DNA of 64,000 nt from positions 557,962-621,961 of the forward strand of contig JXTC01000150.1 of assembly GCA_002914845.1 (NCBI GenBank). Direction: 5' to 3'. Below, one piece after another: positions 13,601-24,487 of this stretch. The position numbers were made by a program, and so were the translations under genes. Source of the stretch: Trema orientale (Eukaryota > Streptophyta > Magnoliopsida > Rosales > Cannabaceae). The notes under the pieces are model-generated. The model did no database searches and was not told the DNA's origin. It worked only from the letters and a program-made list of their open reading frames with translations. Position 1 is the stretch's first letter; every line of letters begins with the position of its first letter.

Positions 13601-15306
13601 GTAATTGTTAGTGACTGATGTCAAATATTACTTTTTGTATGTCCCCACAAAATTTAGAGTGAGTACAAATTCTCTCAATTAATTGCTTACTTTGCAATCT
13701 ATTGTAGAAATTAGAGTTTCTCTTATAACAAAATGACTTGGGTTTGTATATTATCGAAATGGTTGAGTATAATAGTATACCAAATATACTCGGTATAAAT
13801 TTTTTTCCCTAGGTAAAACGGGTTTTTTGGGGAATCTCATTAATGGAAGAAAAAAACTTCAATAATAGTACATACTATAGCACAAAAGAATTACAATTTC
13901 AAACTCCTCAAAGGGAGGAGATGAAAAGTGAATCACAAGCACACCAGAAGTAAGATTTGTGGGTTACTATCGAGGATAACAAGGGCCACTAGCATCAATT
14001 ACCTTCACCTATTCCTAGACAGTATTCTGGATGAGGAAGACTAAGGTCTGTAATATGCCCATATCTTCTGAGGTGCATCCCCGTAGAAGAAAGAAAAAAG
14101 AAAAAGAATAACTCAACCATCTAACGAGATCTAAATCAAAAAAGAAATCTCAGATTCAAGATCTGGTAAATAGAATGAAAATCCACACAAATGTGGTATT
14201 AGAAAGTTGAATTAGATCTAAATTATTTAAAACTGAAAAAAAAAAAGACACAGAGAGAATGAGGAGGAAAATGGTAAGGAGATGAGATCGGAGAAGGAAA
14301 AGGGAAGGCCCTCTCTCGGGCTTCTGTGAGGAGCTGCGTTGGCTTTGCTATTGAGAGGTGACACAGGTAGAGAGAGAGGGATAGGCGGCTGCTGGCTGAA
14401 GGAGGAGGCTTTGCTGTGGATCTACTACCGAGTAAAAGAGAGGGAGCAAATTACTCGGTATAGATATTAACACATTGATATACTTGGTATAAAAATTAAT
14501 ATTCTAGATGGGGGATTTTAGCAAAATGACCAAATAAGTGCTTTGCAAAATAGTTCACTTGAAAAGTAATTTCTATATTTAAAAAAAATGTAATTTCCAA
14601 GAAAATAACTACTTTCAAGTTGATATACACAGTATAGTAGGAAAACAATAATATACTTTGTGTTTTAAGTGGTAGTAGATATTAGTTGACATATCCAAAT
14701 TAAAAACAGTTTTTTAGTTATGAAAAAAGGGAGGGAAAAAGAACTCAAAAAAGGGAACATATATTAAGCTAAAGTTTAAAAAGATGATATTTGCTATAAT
14801 TGATACGTGTTGTAGAAGAATTGGGCTGAGCAACCTAGCCCAACTACCGTTGCAACCAGACTGGCCCTTTAACAACGCTAGTCCCAATATTTCGTTGCTT
14901 TTTTTTTTATTTCCATTTTTATTTTTCAAATTAGTTTAGATAAAATGTGAACCTTTAACTTTAAAAGAAGGAAATGTGACCTGAACACCAAAAATTTACA
15001 CCAAATAATATAATAAAATTTTTAGCCACATAACTAACAATTAAAATATGAGAAAACTACACGGAATGCCATTTTTTCTAACTTGCTGTCAATGTATGTC
15101 TTTTTCCTTTTTCACACTCCAATTATTATAGTGTAAAAAAAAAAAAGGATGCATTTGTCCATAAAAGCCAAAAGAAAATCTACTAAATCCTTCCCTAAAA
15201 AATGGGTATTTTTATAATTTAAAATAGTGTACACCCACTTTGATATAACATATGATTTTCAAGCCATTTATCATATCATTTATTTCAAATCTTTGGTATA
15301 AATGTT
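10606..15306. other. repeat-rich intergenic DNA, no supported gene
   Basis: Bases 11740-12630 look like a decayed element: one end has GGGGCATATGCCCCC and the other reads TAGCTCCGCCACC, words often seen at ends of degraded plant transposons; I cannot classify it. A 39-bp tandem pair sits at about 13448-13527 (unit ends CAGTAAAATACAAAAGATAATRCG). Bases 11940-12190 contain repeated TAAATACCATATA blocks. Bases 14270-14460 are GA-rich. No continuous coding frame. Confidence 0.4.
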
Positions 15307-15826
15307 TAGGTTTTTGGCATGACTGGCCTTTATATTTTTTTTGATTAGTAAAATAGTCCTTGAGTTATTATTTTTGGCAATTAAGTCCTTAAGTTTTAAA
15401 AGTTTTGAAAATTAAGCCCTTTTGTGAGTAATTGTCAAAATATTAAATGGAATTAAACATTTTCAAATCACATGCAAGATTTTTAAATGTCAAAATCAAT
15501 ACTTTACTGACATTAATTAGAATTGGAAAATAACTAATAGCATTTAACAATATAATATAAAATATTAAAAAAATAAAAATTCTCAAAAATTTAAAATTTC
15601 TCTTAAAATTTCTTTCTATTTTCGTTCCAAACTAGTTAATGTTATTGAAATATCAATTTATTTCACTTAAACACGTTCAATTTCATGAAAATTTTAATAT
15701 CAACAAACAAAAAGGATTTAATTACTAAAATTTTTAAAATTTAAGGACTTAATTGTCAAAATAATTTACTTAGGAACTATTTTGTCAATCTGTGAATAAC
15801 ATAAGGACCAAACATGCCAAAATTTC
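15307..15826. mobile_element. long inverted-repeat (MITE-like) element, about 520 bp
   Basis: The left end reads TTTTGGCATGACTGGCCTTTAT and the right end, reversed, reads TTTTGGCATGTTTGGTCCTTAT. Similarity continues for about 110 bases on each side, including GGCAATTAAGTCCTTAAG on the left and its counterpart near 15740-15760. The interior is AT-rich and non-coding. I could not define a target duplication, so the superfamily (Mutator-like suspected from the long TIRs) is inference. Confidence 0.6.
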
Positions 15827-16388
15827 TAAAAGTTTATGTCTTGTCATCGGTCAAATGTACTACCAAACAATCATGTATTTTGTACTAAAACGAAAAAAGT
15901 AAAATTGAAATATTCGTGTGTTTTTCTTTAGGAATTTGAGATCATGTGAAAACAAAGTAATTTTTCCCAACCAGCAAATAACCAAGCTCTCATAATTTTT
16001 GCTTTTGGGTTGTTGGAAAAGTACATAGAACCTTTTATCTACTGATTTCCAGGAAAAAAGTATTATTGAAAAAGTTCCGTGCAGCCATTTTTTCTTAACC
16101 TTTTTTTTTAATTTTAGTTTTTGTTTTCTAATAGTAATATCAATGTAGGGCTTCATGCTACTAATTTTATAGGAATTCAATTAGGGTTTTTGGTTAGCCT
16201 AATGTAAAGGAAATATAATTTTTGGTTATCATTTTTTTTTTGCTTTTTTGCCCTCCCTCCCCTCCCCTTTTTTTTTTTTTGCTCTTGAGAAATGATATAT
16301 GGTTATCAATTAGAATAAGTCAAACACATTTGCTTATAAGCAAGCTTTCTATTAAGTAATCTTTTAATAGGGTGTTCTATTGTTATAG

Positions 16389-16542
16389 GGCTTCGCAACA
16401 AACAAAAGAAAGCAAAAGAAAAAAGAAAGCAATACAAAGTTATCAATGTAAGACGAAATGATGAAATGGATAAGTATGACTGGCTACATTATTGGCATCA
16501 ATCATTCGAGGAATGAGAAACCTTGATCGTAGACATGAATTG
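16389..16542 (+). pseudogene. pTAC10/PAP3-like pseudogene, penultimate exon
   Basis: After a TTATAG acceptor at 16388 the frame reads LRNKQKKAKEKRKQYKV..., then RRNDEMDKYDWLHYWHQSFEE, a stop (TGA at about 16520), then ETLIVDMN before a TG|GTAATT donor. From memory of the plastid S1-domain protein pTAC10 (PAP3), this matches its C-terminal KLRRNIEMDEYDLLHW...SFEERE region. The intact first exon of the same family lies at 62958-63725. The exon keeps both splice borders, so this is a decayed genomic duplicate, not a processed copy. Its partner exon begins at 22259, and the intervening intron was invaded by the copia element. No further exons were recognised upstream of 16388. Confidence 0.65.
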
Positions 16543-16581
16543 GTAATTCCTCTCAATGTTGTATTCAAACTTTATGCATGA

Positions 16582-16586
16582 CTTAG
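16582..16586 (+). repeat. left target-site duplication of the copia element (CTTAG)
   Basis: CTTAG precedes the 5' LTR. CTTAA follows the 3' LTR at 21823-21827. The single G-to-A difference is consistent with the age of the element. Confidence 0.6.
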
Positions 16587-16750
16587 TGTTGAATTATTTT
16601 GTATATCAATTAGAATTAATTATAAAATATTATAATTATATATTTGTATTTAATTAGGAGATATTTGTAATTAATTAGGAGATAACAATTAGTCTTATAA
16701 ATTATAATCTATTTTCAGAATCACAATAAGAAAAAAAACTACTCTTTTTA
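16587..16750 (+). repeat. 5' LTR of the copia element
   Basis: Begins TGTTGAATTATTTTGTATAT and ends just before the primer-binding site. Highly similar to 21653-21822. Several differences are T here against C in the 3' copy, the pattern left by deamination of methylated cytosines. It contains a TATA-like CTTATAAATTATAATC that may have been the element's promoter. Confidence 0.85.
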
Positions 16751-16763
16751 TGGTATTAGAGCA
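16751..16763 (+). promoter_or_regulatory. copia primer-binding site
   Basis: TGGTATTAGAGCA directly abuts the 5' LTR and resembles the plant copia consensus TGGTATCAGAGC, complementary to the 3' end of initiator methionine tRNA. Confidence 0.85.
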
Positions 16764-17686
16764 GGTTTAAATCATGTTCTTGTCAAAAAAAAAAAAAAAA
16801 CCAGAAAAACTCAAACCCGGGATTCTCAAAAATCGACATACCATACGTCCTGCCATAGTCTCCTCTGTTTCTCCACAATCGGACCACCATCGGACCAAAA
16901 AAACAGAAACGTCATGCACCACGCGAGACCACCGCCCAAAGCCAGCCGAGCTCCGTGCACCAAACGAAACCCGTCGCCCGCTTCCAATCACGCCTGCAAC
17001 CAAACCGAGAAACAGCTCATGCCTGCAACCGCTACACCGTCGATCTCTACTGCTTCAGCCGCCGCCCGACCCGTCACCAGCTCTGCACGAAGCCGAGGTA
17101 GCATAAGCTCCTCGTCATTTTGCCCCTCGCCGAGATCAGCTCTTCGCCGAAACTAATTGCCCGTTTCACCTCCTCTGCCTTGTCCCTCTGTTGGGTTGTT
17201 GTTATTTCCATGGCCAGCGCCCCGAGCACGCCAGCCTCACGGAGTTCCCTTTCGCTGACCGCCACCAAGACCATTGCATCCTGGGCCTGCAACTAGCCGC
17301 CACCCATAACTTAAAGGTTTACCCTTACAAACATATATATATATATATAATTATTAGTAAATAGAATATATATGGTTGCCAATCCAGTAGGTTTCTTTTT
17401 TTTTTAACCTATATGTAGCTATTTTTTTTAGCTGTTGGATCATCATCTAATGGTGATCTAACAGCTATAATGATGTACATGAAAAGACGTGCATCATTAA
17501 TGCTATTTCTCTCTCTTACTTTTTAATATAAAAAATGTACAAAAAAAAATTTCATTGGCCAAATTGATACCTATGCATAGGTAAAAAAAAAATACCTATT
17601 GGATTGGTGCCATATATATATAAGAAGGTCTTTTACTTGTTTTGATTACCCATGTTATGTAGCTTAAAAATAAAAAAATATATATA

Positions 17687-17720
<34 letters not shown>

Positions 17721-17750
17721 AGTGAATACAGTGAATCAACTAGTACAAAA
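16764..17750 (+). other. copia leader with a GC-rich segment
   Basis: Between the primer-binding site and gag. Bases 16800-17300 are much richer in G+C than the rest of the element and stay open in several frames on both strands (Pro/Arg/Ser-rich translations). That is typical of GC-rich DNA with few stops rather than of a gene. Bases 17330-17350 are (TA)n and 17688-17720 is a poly-A run. The GC-rich part could be an ordinary element leader or captured host DNA; I cannot tell. Confidence 0.4.
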
Positions 17751-18713
17751 TTTGTTCCTATTCTTGTTCAGTCTGAAGGTGTCTTCAATGCAGGCATTCA
17801 ACTCACTGAAATAAATTATGATGTATGATCCCAATTGATAGAAATGTATATTGCTGAACAAGAAAAACTCTCGTACATCATAGGCAAAGCAGCTCCACCT
17901 TCTGTGTCAGACAAGGGATATGAGAAATGGTATGCTGAAAATCAGATAGTGAAGTGTTGGCTTGTGATGTCCTTGACTCCTGACATTATGAAGCGCTATC
18001 TCCGTATTCCCACTGTCCGTGAAATCTGGAATGCTTTATCTAAAGCCTTTTATGATGGAACTAATGAGATGCAAGTCTATTCCCTATATCAAAAAGTCTT
18101 CTCAGCTAAACAAGGTACCAAATCGCTTTTTGTTTATTATGGAGAATTAACTGAAATATTTTAAGAACTCGACCATTGTGATAGAGTGGTCATGAAAGAT
18201 CCTGATGATGTGGTAGCATACCGACAGTTGATTGAACGCACTCGAGTCTACATATTTCTTGTTGGATTGGATACAAGTTTTGATCAACTTCGGTGAGAAA
18301 TTTTACGTCGTGAGCCACTCCTAAGTCTGGAAGAATATTATTTCTTTGTCCGTTGTGATAACTTATGATCCATTACTTTTCATGAAGAAACTACTAAACC
18401 TGAAGCTTCCACACTACTCTCTCAACAACGACCCAGTCAAACATCACAGGATCACCTCAAACCCATCAACCAGAAGAATTTCACCTTCAAAAAAGATTCT
18501 TTGAAATGCACTCACTGCAATCAAAATGGTCATATCAAAAATCGGTGCTTCGAATTAATTGGATATCCAGACTGGTGGGACCCAACACGTCATCGGAATG
18601 CTAAGAGACCATATTCGACAGCTCTCACTCAAACAAAAGCAGCCGATGTTCCATCTACTTCATCAGTACTGGTAACCACCACTAGAGAAGATACGGTTTT
18701 GAACCTGTTTTGA
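17751..18713 (+). pseudogene. copia gag remnant with zinc knuckle
   Basis: Capsid-type gag: the motif region around ENQIVKCWLVMSLTPDI and EIWNALSKAF (17940-18050) matches the plant copia gag (UBN2-type) domain. A CCHC knuckle KCTHCNQNGHIKNRCF (C-X2-C-X4-H-X4-C) lies at 18504-18555. In-frame stops occur at about 17827 (YDV-stop-SQLIEMY), 18162, 18295 and 18366, so no functional Gag can be made. Downstream it overlaps the protease frame in another register (18710). Confidence 0.85.
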
Positions 18714-19903
18714 ATAATACATGGATAATTGATTCTGGTGCCACTAATTACATGACATTTGATGTGCGACATATTTCTATCCTGAAATGTTCATCCAAGA
18801 ACTGTGTTTCTACTACTAATGGTAATACTAACACAGTTCTTGGTAAAGGGTCCTCCAATCTTACTAAAACTTTACACCTGAATTCTGTATTAGTGGTACC
18901 TTCCTTAAACTATAATCTTCTTTCAGTTTCTCAAATCACTACTACCTTGTCCTGTGTAGTTATTTTTGGTCCTAATTCTTGTGTATTTAAGGATATTCAG
19001 ACTCAACAAACGATTGGTTATGGTATTAAGAAAGGGATGTTGTACTACTTGGATCTGGAGTCAACAAAGTCAAACAAACTTCAACAAGCTCTAGTTGTGA
19101 ACAGTACCACTTCTTCTAAGAAGATGACTGAGATTTGGCTTTTGCATCGTTGTTTGGGCCATGCCTCTTTTGGTTATTTAAAACGGTTATTTCCTACTTT
19201 GTTTAAAGATTTGGATATGTCTATTTTCAAATGTGATATTTGTACATTTGCAAAAAGCCATCGTACTTCATTTCATTTAAGTTTAAATAAAAGTCCAACT
19301 CCATTTATGGTTATTCACTCTGATGTTTGGGATCCTTCCAAAGTTTCTAAATTTGGGGGAGCTTATTGGTTTGTTATCTTTATTGATGATTGTACTCGGA
19401 TGACTTGGTTATATTTGATGAAATCTAAATCAGAAGTTACAGTATTATTTCAAAAGTTTTATAATACTGTATGTACACAATATAATGCTAAGATTCAAGT
19501 ACTTCGAAGTGATAATGGTGGAGAATATCGTAGTACTGAACTCCAACATTTTTTAGACTCTCATGACTCCATTCATTAATCAAGTTGTCCGGATACACCA
19601 CAGCAGAACGGTGTTGCTGAACGAAAAAATAGACACCTATTAGAGGTTGCTCGTGCTTCACTCATTGAAGCACACATGCCCCCCTGCTACTGGGGCGAAG
19701 CTCTTCTCTCTGCTGCCTATCTCATAAATTGGGTTCCATCGAGGTCACTCAACTTCCAAACACTATTTCAAACACTGACATATGCTGTTGTTACACCCAC
19801 AATTCCCAATCTAACTCCTCATATCTTTGGTTGTATTGCCTACATTCATCTACCCAAAGATCAACGGAGTAAGTTAATGCCTGCTGCAGCCTCTCCCGAG
19901 TAA
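18710..19903 (+). pseudogene. copia protease and integrase remnant
   Basis: The aspartic protease active site appears as WIIDSGATNYMTFD near the start (D at about 18731). The integrase zinc-binding region follows (LHRCLGHASF...CDICTFAK, about 19141-19250). The catalytic core has HSDVWDP, FIDDCTR and RSDNGGEY (19315-19530), supplying the acidic triad. A stop at 19577 breaks the frame right before the conserved PQQNGVAERKNRHLLE (about 19598-19645), and the frame resumes to about 19902. The GKGPY/C-terminal part appears shortened relative to intact copia integrases. Confidence 0.88.
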
Positions 19904-21622
19904 TATACCAAATCAATTGTTAGCTAATGATACTCCTTGTACAATACCCGAGTCATCTAGGAGACAGTTACCACAACGTCACACAAGAGGTATTCCAAAA
20001 CCAACTTATGAACCTAAGTTGTCTAGTAAAGTAAGATATTCCATGAGTCATTATGTATTAACACATCAATTGTCAAAAATAAATCAGTCATTTGTACTGT
20101 ATCTATTCCTAACAGTGTGCAGGAAGCCTTAACTAACCCAAGGTGGAAAGTTGTAATTAATGAAGAGATGGCCTCCTTACAAAAGAATCAGGCATGGGAG
20201 CTCGTAGATCTTCCTACAAGAAAGAAACCAGTTGTGTGTCGATAGATTTTTTCTATAAAGTATAAAGCTGATGGTACAATTGAACATTTCAAAGTAAGAT
20301 TGGTAGCAAAGGGATATACCAAGACTCATGGAATTGGCTACACTGACACCTTTGCGCCTGTAGCAAAAATCAACAAGGTCCGGGTCTTGTTATCCTTGGC
20401 TACAAATTTTGGATGGCCACTACACCAATTTGATGTGAAGAATACTTTTTTACATGGGGAACTATCTGAAGAAGTCTACATAGATTTTCCTTAAGGTGCA
20501 TGGTGACAAAAAAGCAAAGATAGAAGGTGTGCAAATTGAAGAATTATTATATGATCTGAAGCAATCTCCCAGGGCCTGGTTTAGAAGATTTACAAAATCT
20601 ATGGTAGTATTTGGTTATCATCAGAGCAATTCAGATCACACTCTGTACCTAAAGAAGAAAATGGTAATATTACCACACTTATTATTTATGTTGATGACAT
20701 GGTGGTAACAGGAAATGATCTAGTTGAAACAAAGGCCCTACAAGAATATTTGTCCAAAGAATTTGAAATGAAAGATCTAGGCTCCTTAAAGTACTTTCTG
20801 GGAATTGAAGTATCTCGATCTCAGAAAGGTATTTTCTTGTCTCAAAGGAAATATACTTTTGATCTTTTGGAAGAAACTGGGATGTCAGCATGTCAACCAG
20901 TAAATACACCAATTGAGGAAGGATTAAAATTACGTGTTGAAGCTAATCAAGTTCCAGCTAACAAAGGAAGATACCAAAGACTTGTTGGCAGATTGATATA
21001 CTTAGCACATACAAGACTGGATCTTACATATGCTTTGAGTATCGTCAGCCAATTTATGTATAATCCAGGTAAGTAGCATATGAATGCAGTCATGCGAATT
21101 TTGAGATACTTGAAATCAGCTCCAGGAAAAGGAATTCTTTTCTCTAGGAAAACAAAGGAACAAACTATCGAGGTATACACTGATGCAGACTGGACTGGAG
21201 ATAAAACTGACATGCTATCTACTTCAGGATATTTTATGTTTATGGGTGGCAATCTCGTTACTTGGAGGAGCAAGAAACAAAGTATCGTTGCTCGCTTAAG
21301 TGGTGAAGCAGAACTTAGGGGGATGGCTCTTGGAGTTTGTGAAGGATTATGGCTAAATCTTCTCCTTCAGGATTTGAGTTATCTATCAAATAAGCTAATC
21401 TGGTTATACTGTGATAACAAGTCTGCTCGTGATATGGCCCATAATCCAGTTCATCATGATCGAACAAAGCATATCGAGATTGATCAGTTTTTTATCAAAG
21501 TAAAATTAGATAAAAGAAGTCTAGAATTACCAGAAATTCGATCAGAAGAACAATTGGCAGATATTCTCACCAAAGCAGTCTCAAATCGTACACTTTCAAA
21601 ATTATGGACAAGTTGGACATGA
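19904..21622 (+). pseudogene. copia reverse transcriptase and RNase H remnant
   Basis: RT signatures in order: LVAKGYTKTHGIGYTDTFAP (about 20294-20355), FDVKNTFLHGEL (20430-20465), then the catalytic box YVDDM (about 20688-20702), reached only after frameshifts and stops at 20243, 20493 and around 20640. RNase H is recognisable by VYTDADWTGD (21172-21201), SKKQSIVARLSGEAEL and HIEIDQFFIK, ending near 21622. The usual YVDD and SSAEAEY-like motifs are altered (LSGEAEL). The protein is non-functional. Confidence 0.88.
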
Positions 21623-21640
21623 TAGATATCTACGCACCAA

Positions 21641-21652
21641 CTTGAGGGGGAG
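21641..21652 (+). promoter_or_regulatory. polypurine tract of the copia element
   Basis: CTTGAGGGGGAG immediately precedes the 3' LTR and serves as the plus-strand primer in copia elements. Confidence 0.85.
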
Positions 21653-21822
21653 TGTTGAATTATTTTGTACATCAATTAGAATTAATTACAAAATATTACA
21701 ATTATATATTTGTAATTAATTAAGAGATATTTGTAATTAATTAGGAGATAATAATTAGTCTTATAAATTATAATCTATTTTCAGATTCACAATAAAAAAA
21801 AAAAATCATTCTTTTCTTTTCA
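21653..21822 (+). repeat. 3' LTR of the copia element
   Basis: Begins TGTTGAATTATTTTGTACAT and ends TTTTCTTTTCA, a proper TG...CA pair, followed by CTTAA, a near-copy of the left target duplication. The A-rich tract near the end differs in length from the 5' LTR. Confidence 0.85.
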
Positions 21823-22258
21823 CTTAATTAGCTGTCTTTTTATCCTCCAGCTGGGTATTCCATGCTTGTGTGCATTCAGTTTTTTAGCACTAATTCATGT
21901 TCTGCTGGCATATAACTTCAATTTTTCTTTTTGAAAATATAGAATTAAAGGGTATAATGTTCTCTAATTTCATTGAACTGAGGTAATTACAAGCTTTTCC
22001 TTTGGTAACTCAAGGTTCTAAGGTGATAATACATTCAATTTCTTGTTCATGTCTCACTTAGAACTTTTTTGCTTTCATAATCTTGCCTTTCTAACATTTC
22101 ATAATTATAGAGATGTAACAGATAGTTTATTGATGGTCAAGGCAGAGCTTCCAATACAATATTCACGCGAAAATAAAGCATGTTCACTTGATCATAGGAC
22201 TTTCCAAATTATGACTGTACTAAAAGTTGATTTCTTTCCTTTTTTTTTTTTTTTCTAG

Positions 22259-22690
22259 CCATCGAGCTTTTGGGTTATTGCTAGAAGAGGCAGGAAGGTA
22301 TGTCGAAACAAGTTAGTTTGGGAAGGATCAATACGACCTCTGACAAAAACCTCTATTGGTATGACTACTGAGGAGATAAGCCAAAGAATTCATGGAAGAG
22401 AAAGCACGAGCGGATGACAGATGCCAAAAAACAAATCTAGATTGTGGGCAATATGTCAAATGAAGATTGCATAAAGAAAACAGATGTAATTAAAGAGAAG
22501 CTAAAGGAATTAAGCCAAAAGTAGTTGATGATGAAGATTCGAAAAAGAGTTCAAGATGACGACGATGGTGACAATAATGATTTTGATTTTGGCATTCTGA
22601 GCGAGTACAGTCTTGCAATGTCAAAGCAGCCTCATGTTAGGGTGGATTCGGCCAAAACTGGATTATGTATTTTGCTTCATTTATATGTTT
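22259..22690 (+). pseudogene. pTAC10/PAP3-like pseudogene, last exon
   Basis: After a long pyrimidine tract and TTCTAG acceptor, the split codon TG|C continues from the exon ending at 16542 and reads CHRAFGLLLEEAGRYVETS, a stop, then FGKDQYD. After a one-base frame change it reads YWYDY, a stop, GDKPKNSWKRKHERMTDA, a stop, then NEDCIKKTDVIKEKLKE, and an acidic tail DDDDGDNNDFDFGILSEY...KQPHVRVDS. From memory this follows the end of pTAC10 (QALGLPLEEPGRYVD, FGKDQYDP, RYDYWGEPKNSEKS, ERMTDAHN, then an acidic end). Several stops and at least one frameshift make it a pseudogene. The 21823-22258 stretch between the copia element and this exon is the remaining intron. Confidence 0.68.
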
Positions 22691-22983
22691 CAATGTCTGT
22701 GCTCTATGTAATTTATGTTATTGTTAACCTAGTACATTTTGGAAATAATGAAAAGAAAAATTCAGTTGAACCTTAATTTTGTCATAAAGAATGTATTTAA
22801 AATAAAATTTATTGGAGACGAATTTTGGGATAGGAATAGGATCGTGACAAAAACCAATAATACTTCAAATAAATGATAATAATTTTTCTTAGATAATTTA
22901 CTGTATGAATAGTAAAAAATCTTTCTTTTTTGTGAATGGACTTTTTTATGTTATTTTATTTTTAAAAGAGTTTGGAAGGGGAT

Positions 22984-23143
22984 TTTTTTTTTTTTTTAGT
23001 AAAAGTGGGGCTTAACTAATGACCACCACTTACTACAAATTAAAGGAAAATGACACACACTACCAAGGTTTGAACCCCTGACCTCCCAAACACACATACA
23101 CAACCCTCAAACCTTGGACCAACTGAGCTAGCCCCAATTAGCA
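22984..23143 (-). mobile_element. tRNA-derived SINE, minus strand
   Basis: Read on the minus strand, the head has a pol III A box (TAGCTCAGTTGG, about 23122-23133) and a B box (GGTTCAAACC, about 23064-23073), as in tRNA-derived SINEs. The tail is poly-A, seen as a T run at 22984-22998. The copy is bounded by TTTGGAAGGGGAT (22971-22983) and TTTAGAAGGGGAT (23146-23158), a 13-bp target duplication with one mismatch. The length of about 160 bp fits a plant SINE. Confidence 0.8.
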
Positions 23144-23246
23144 AGTTTAGAAGGGGATCTTATGTATTAAGACAACAACAATTCACCTTTTCGTGTACTC
23201 CTTTAATTATATGTAGTTCACAGCCTACGGCTCAAATTGTAAAGCT

Positions 23247-23700
23247 TATAGCACAAATGGTCCGTGACCTATCCAACTAATTTGGTTACTAAAGTAATTT
23301 GATTAGCAAAGTTTTAATTTAGGCAATTAATCCTCTTAATTTTTCGATTCTATATAATTTGGCTCCTGAATTATTCAAATTGCAACACATGGTTAAAACT
23401 ATTGATAAAAGAAATAGGTGAAGAACACGTAGTTGAGAGGTCATTTGAAAATTTTGAGCACAAAAAGAATAATCAAAAGAAAAATTTTTTTCTCAAATTT
23501 ACAACTCCAAGAATCCCTGAAAAAGTACAAAAAAATTTATATTTCCTTTTCTTTCCTTCAAATCTTATGTTACAATTTGGATCATTTACAGTAAATTGTA
23601 TGGAATCAGAAAAATTCAAGAGTTTAATTATTAATATTAGAATTTTAGAGACTGAATCGTAACTAGGGGATAGTTCAAGTACCATTTGTGCCATTAATCC
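23247..23700. mobile_element. inverted-repeat MITE-like element, about 450 bp
   Basis: The left end reads AGCACAAATGGTCCGTGACCTATCC and the right end, reversed, reads GGCACAAATGGTACTTGAACTATCC. Weaker similarity continues inward (CTTAATTTTTCGATTC against CTTGAATTTTTCTGATTC). Non-coding, AT-rich interior. Target duplication not clear. Confidence 0.55.
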
Positions 23701-24149
23701 CAAATTTTGTATATGGGAGGCTGATAATTTTTTTTTAAAAAAAAAACCTGTTTTCCGTTAAAAAAAAATAAAGTTATCATTATCCATTTAATGGTAAGTT
23801 TGAGGGTTATCATGTAACTTAATGGGTTATTAGGTTAACATATTCTGAAAGAAAAAAAAAATTCTCCAAAATAAGGAACTGATGAAAAGGGGGGATAAAG
23901 GGAAAGATATGAGACAAGGGAACAACTAAGATTAAACTATCTCCAAGCCCAAAAAAATCTAGTTCCCAAAAAGGATAAGTAATGCGGAAAATCGAAGTAA
24001 TACACAATTACACATACAAATAACTTCTAAATATTTCGAAATAAATAAAAACAAATAAATGAAACTTAGACATACTAGAAAGTTCGATAGAGAATTCTTG
24101 AAATAAGTGTCCCTTGCAGAATTTAAAAGGCAAAAACTACACAATTAAC

Positions 24150-24479
24150 GTTACCGGGCCGGGCTGGACTTCACTGATGTGTGGTCCAGAGATAAGACTG
24201 GGCCTCAGATACACACAGTGGGCCAGTGATGTCAGAAGTCCACTTGTCCTGCCCAAAGGCGGGCCTCCCATTCCACTCTTGGTGACGTGGCAACCCAACG
24301 GCCTTTTAACATTTTCTTCACGGTTTCCTAGGCTACGTATTACCGGACAACCAGACAACGACACATCATGACGACACGTGGAACACCATCCTTCCCCCTA
24401 ATTTCAACGGTTACGTTTCATGACCTGTGTCGATCCTTTTTCCTTGATCCTCTATCACACCGTCAAAAAATTTGAATCA
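24150..24479 (+). promoter_or_regulatory. GC-rich probable ancestral distal promoter of GAPC
   Basis: A short GC-rich island in AT-rich surroundings. It contains TGACGTGGC (24283-24291) and ACACGTGG (24374-24381), bZIP/ABRE-type ACGT elements, and several TGGGCC/GGGCCT words (for example 24201 and 24222) resembling TCP site II motifs of housekeeping promoters. It now lies more than 1.1 kb upstream of the GAPC start because a hAT element is inserted between it and the TATA region. Function is inferred from motif content. Confidence 0.4.
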
Positions 24480-24487
24480 CTTACCAT

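Larger units (their letters stand above)
16587..21822 (+). mobile_element. degenerate Ty1/copia LTR retrotransposon
   Basis: A complete but dead element of about 5.2 kb: 5' LTR, primer-binding site TGGTATTAGAGC (16751, pairing with initiator Met-tRNA as in most plant copia elements), leader, gag, protease, integrase, reverse transcriptase, RNase H, polypurine tract CTTGAGGGGGAG (21641-21652) and 3' LTR. The order PR-INT-RT-RH is the copia order. The coding region is interrupted by at least nine stops or frameshifts, and a stretch between integrase and RT is shortened. The LTRs differ at about 7 of the first 140 positions (about 95% identity), implying an old insertion. It sits inside an intron of a pTAC10-like pseudogene. 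It encodes no intact protein. Confidence 0.93.

Noticed and set aside
16774-17292. Long overlapping open frames on both strands
   Set aside because: They lie in a GC-rich copia leader where stops are rare. The translations are low-complexity Pro/Arg/Ser and there is no homology or splice logic.
23402-23703. Overlapping 76-86 residue frames
   Set aside because: They fall within the AT-rich interior and arm of the inverted-repeat element at 23247-23700. No protein features.
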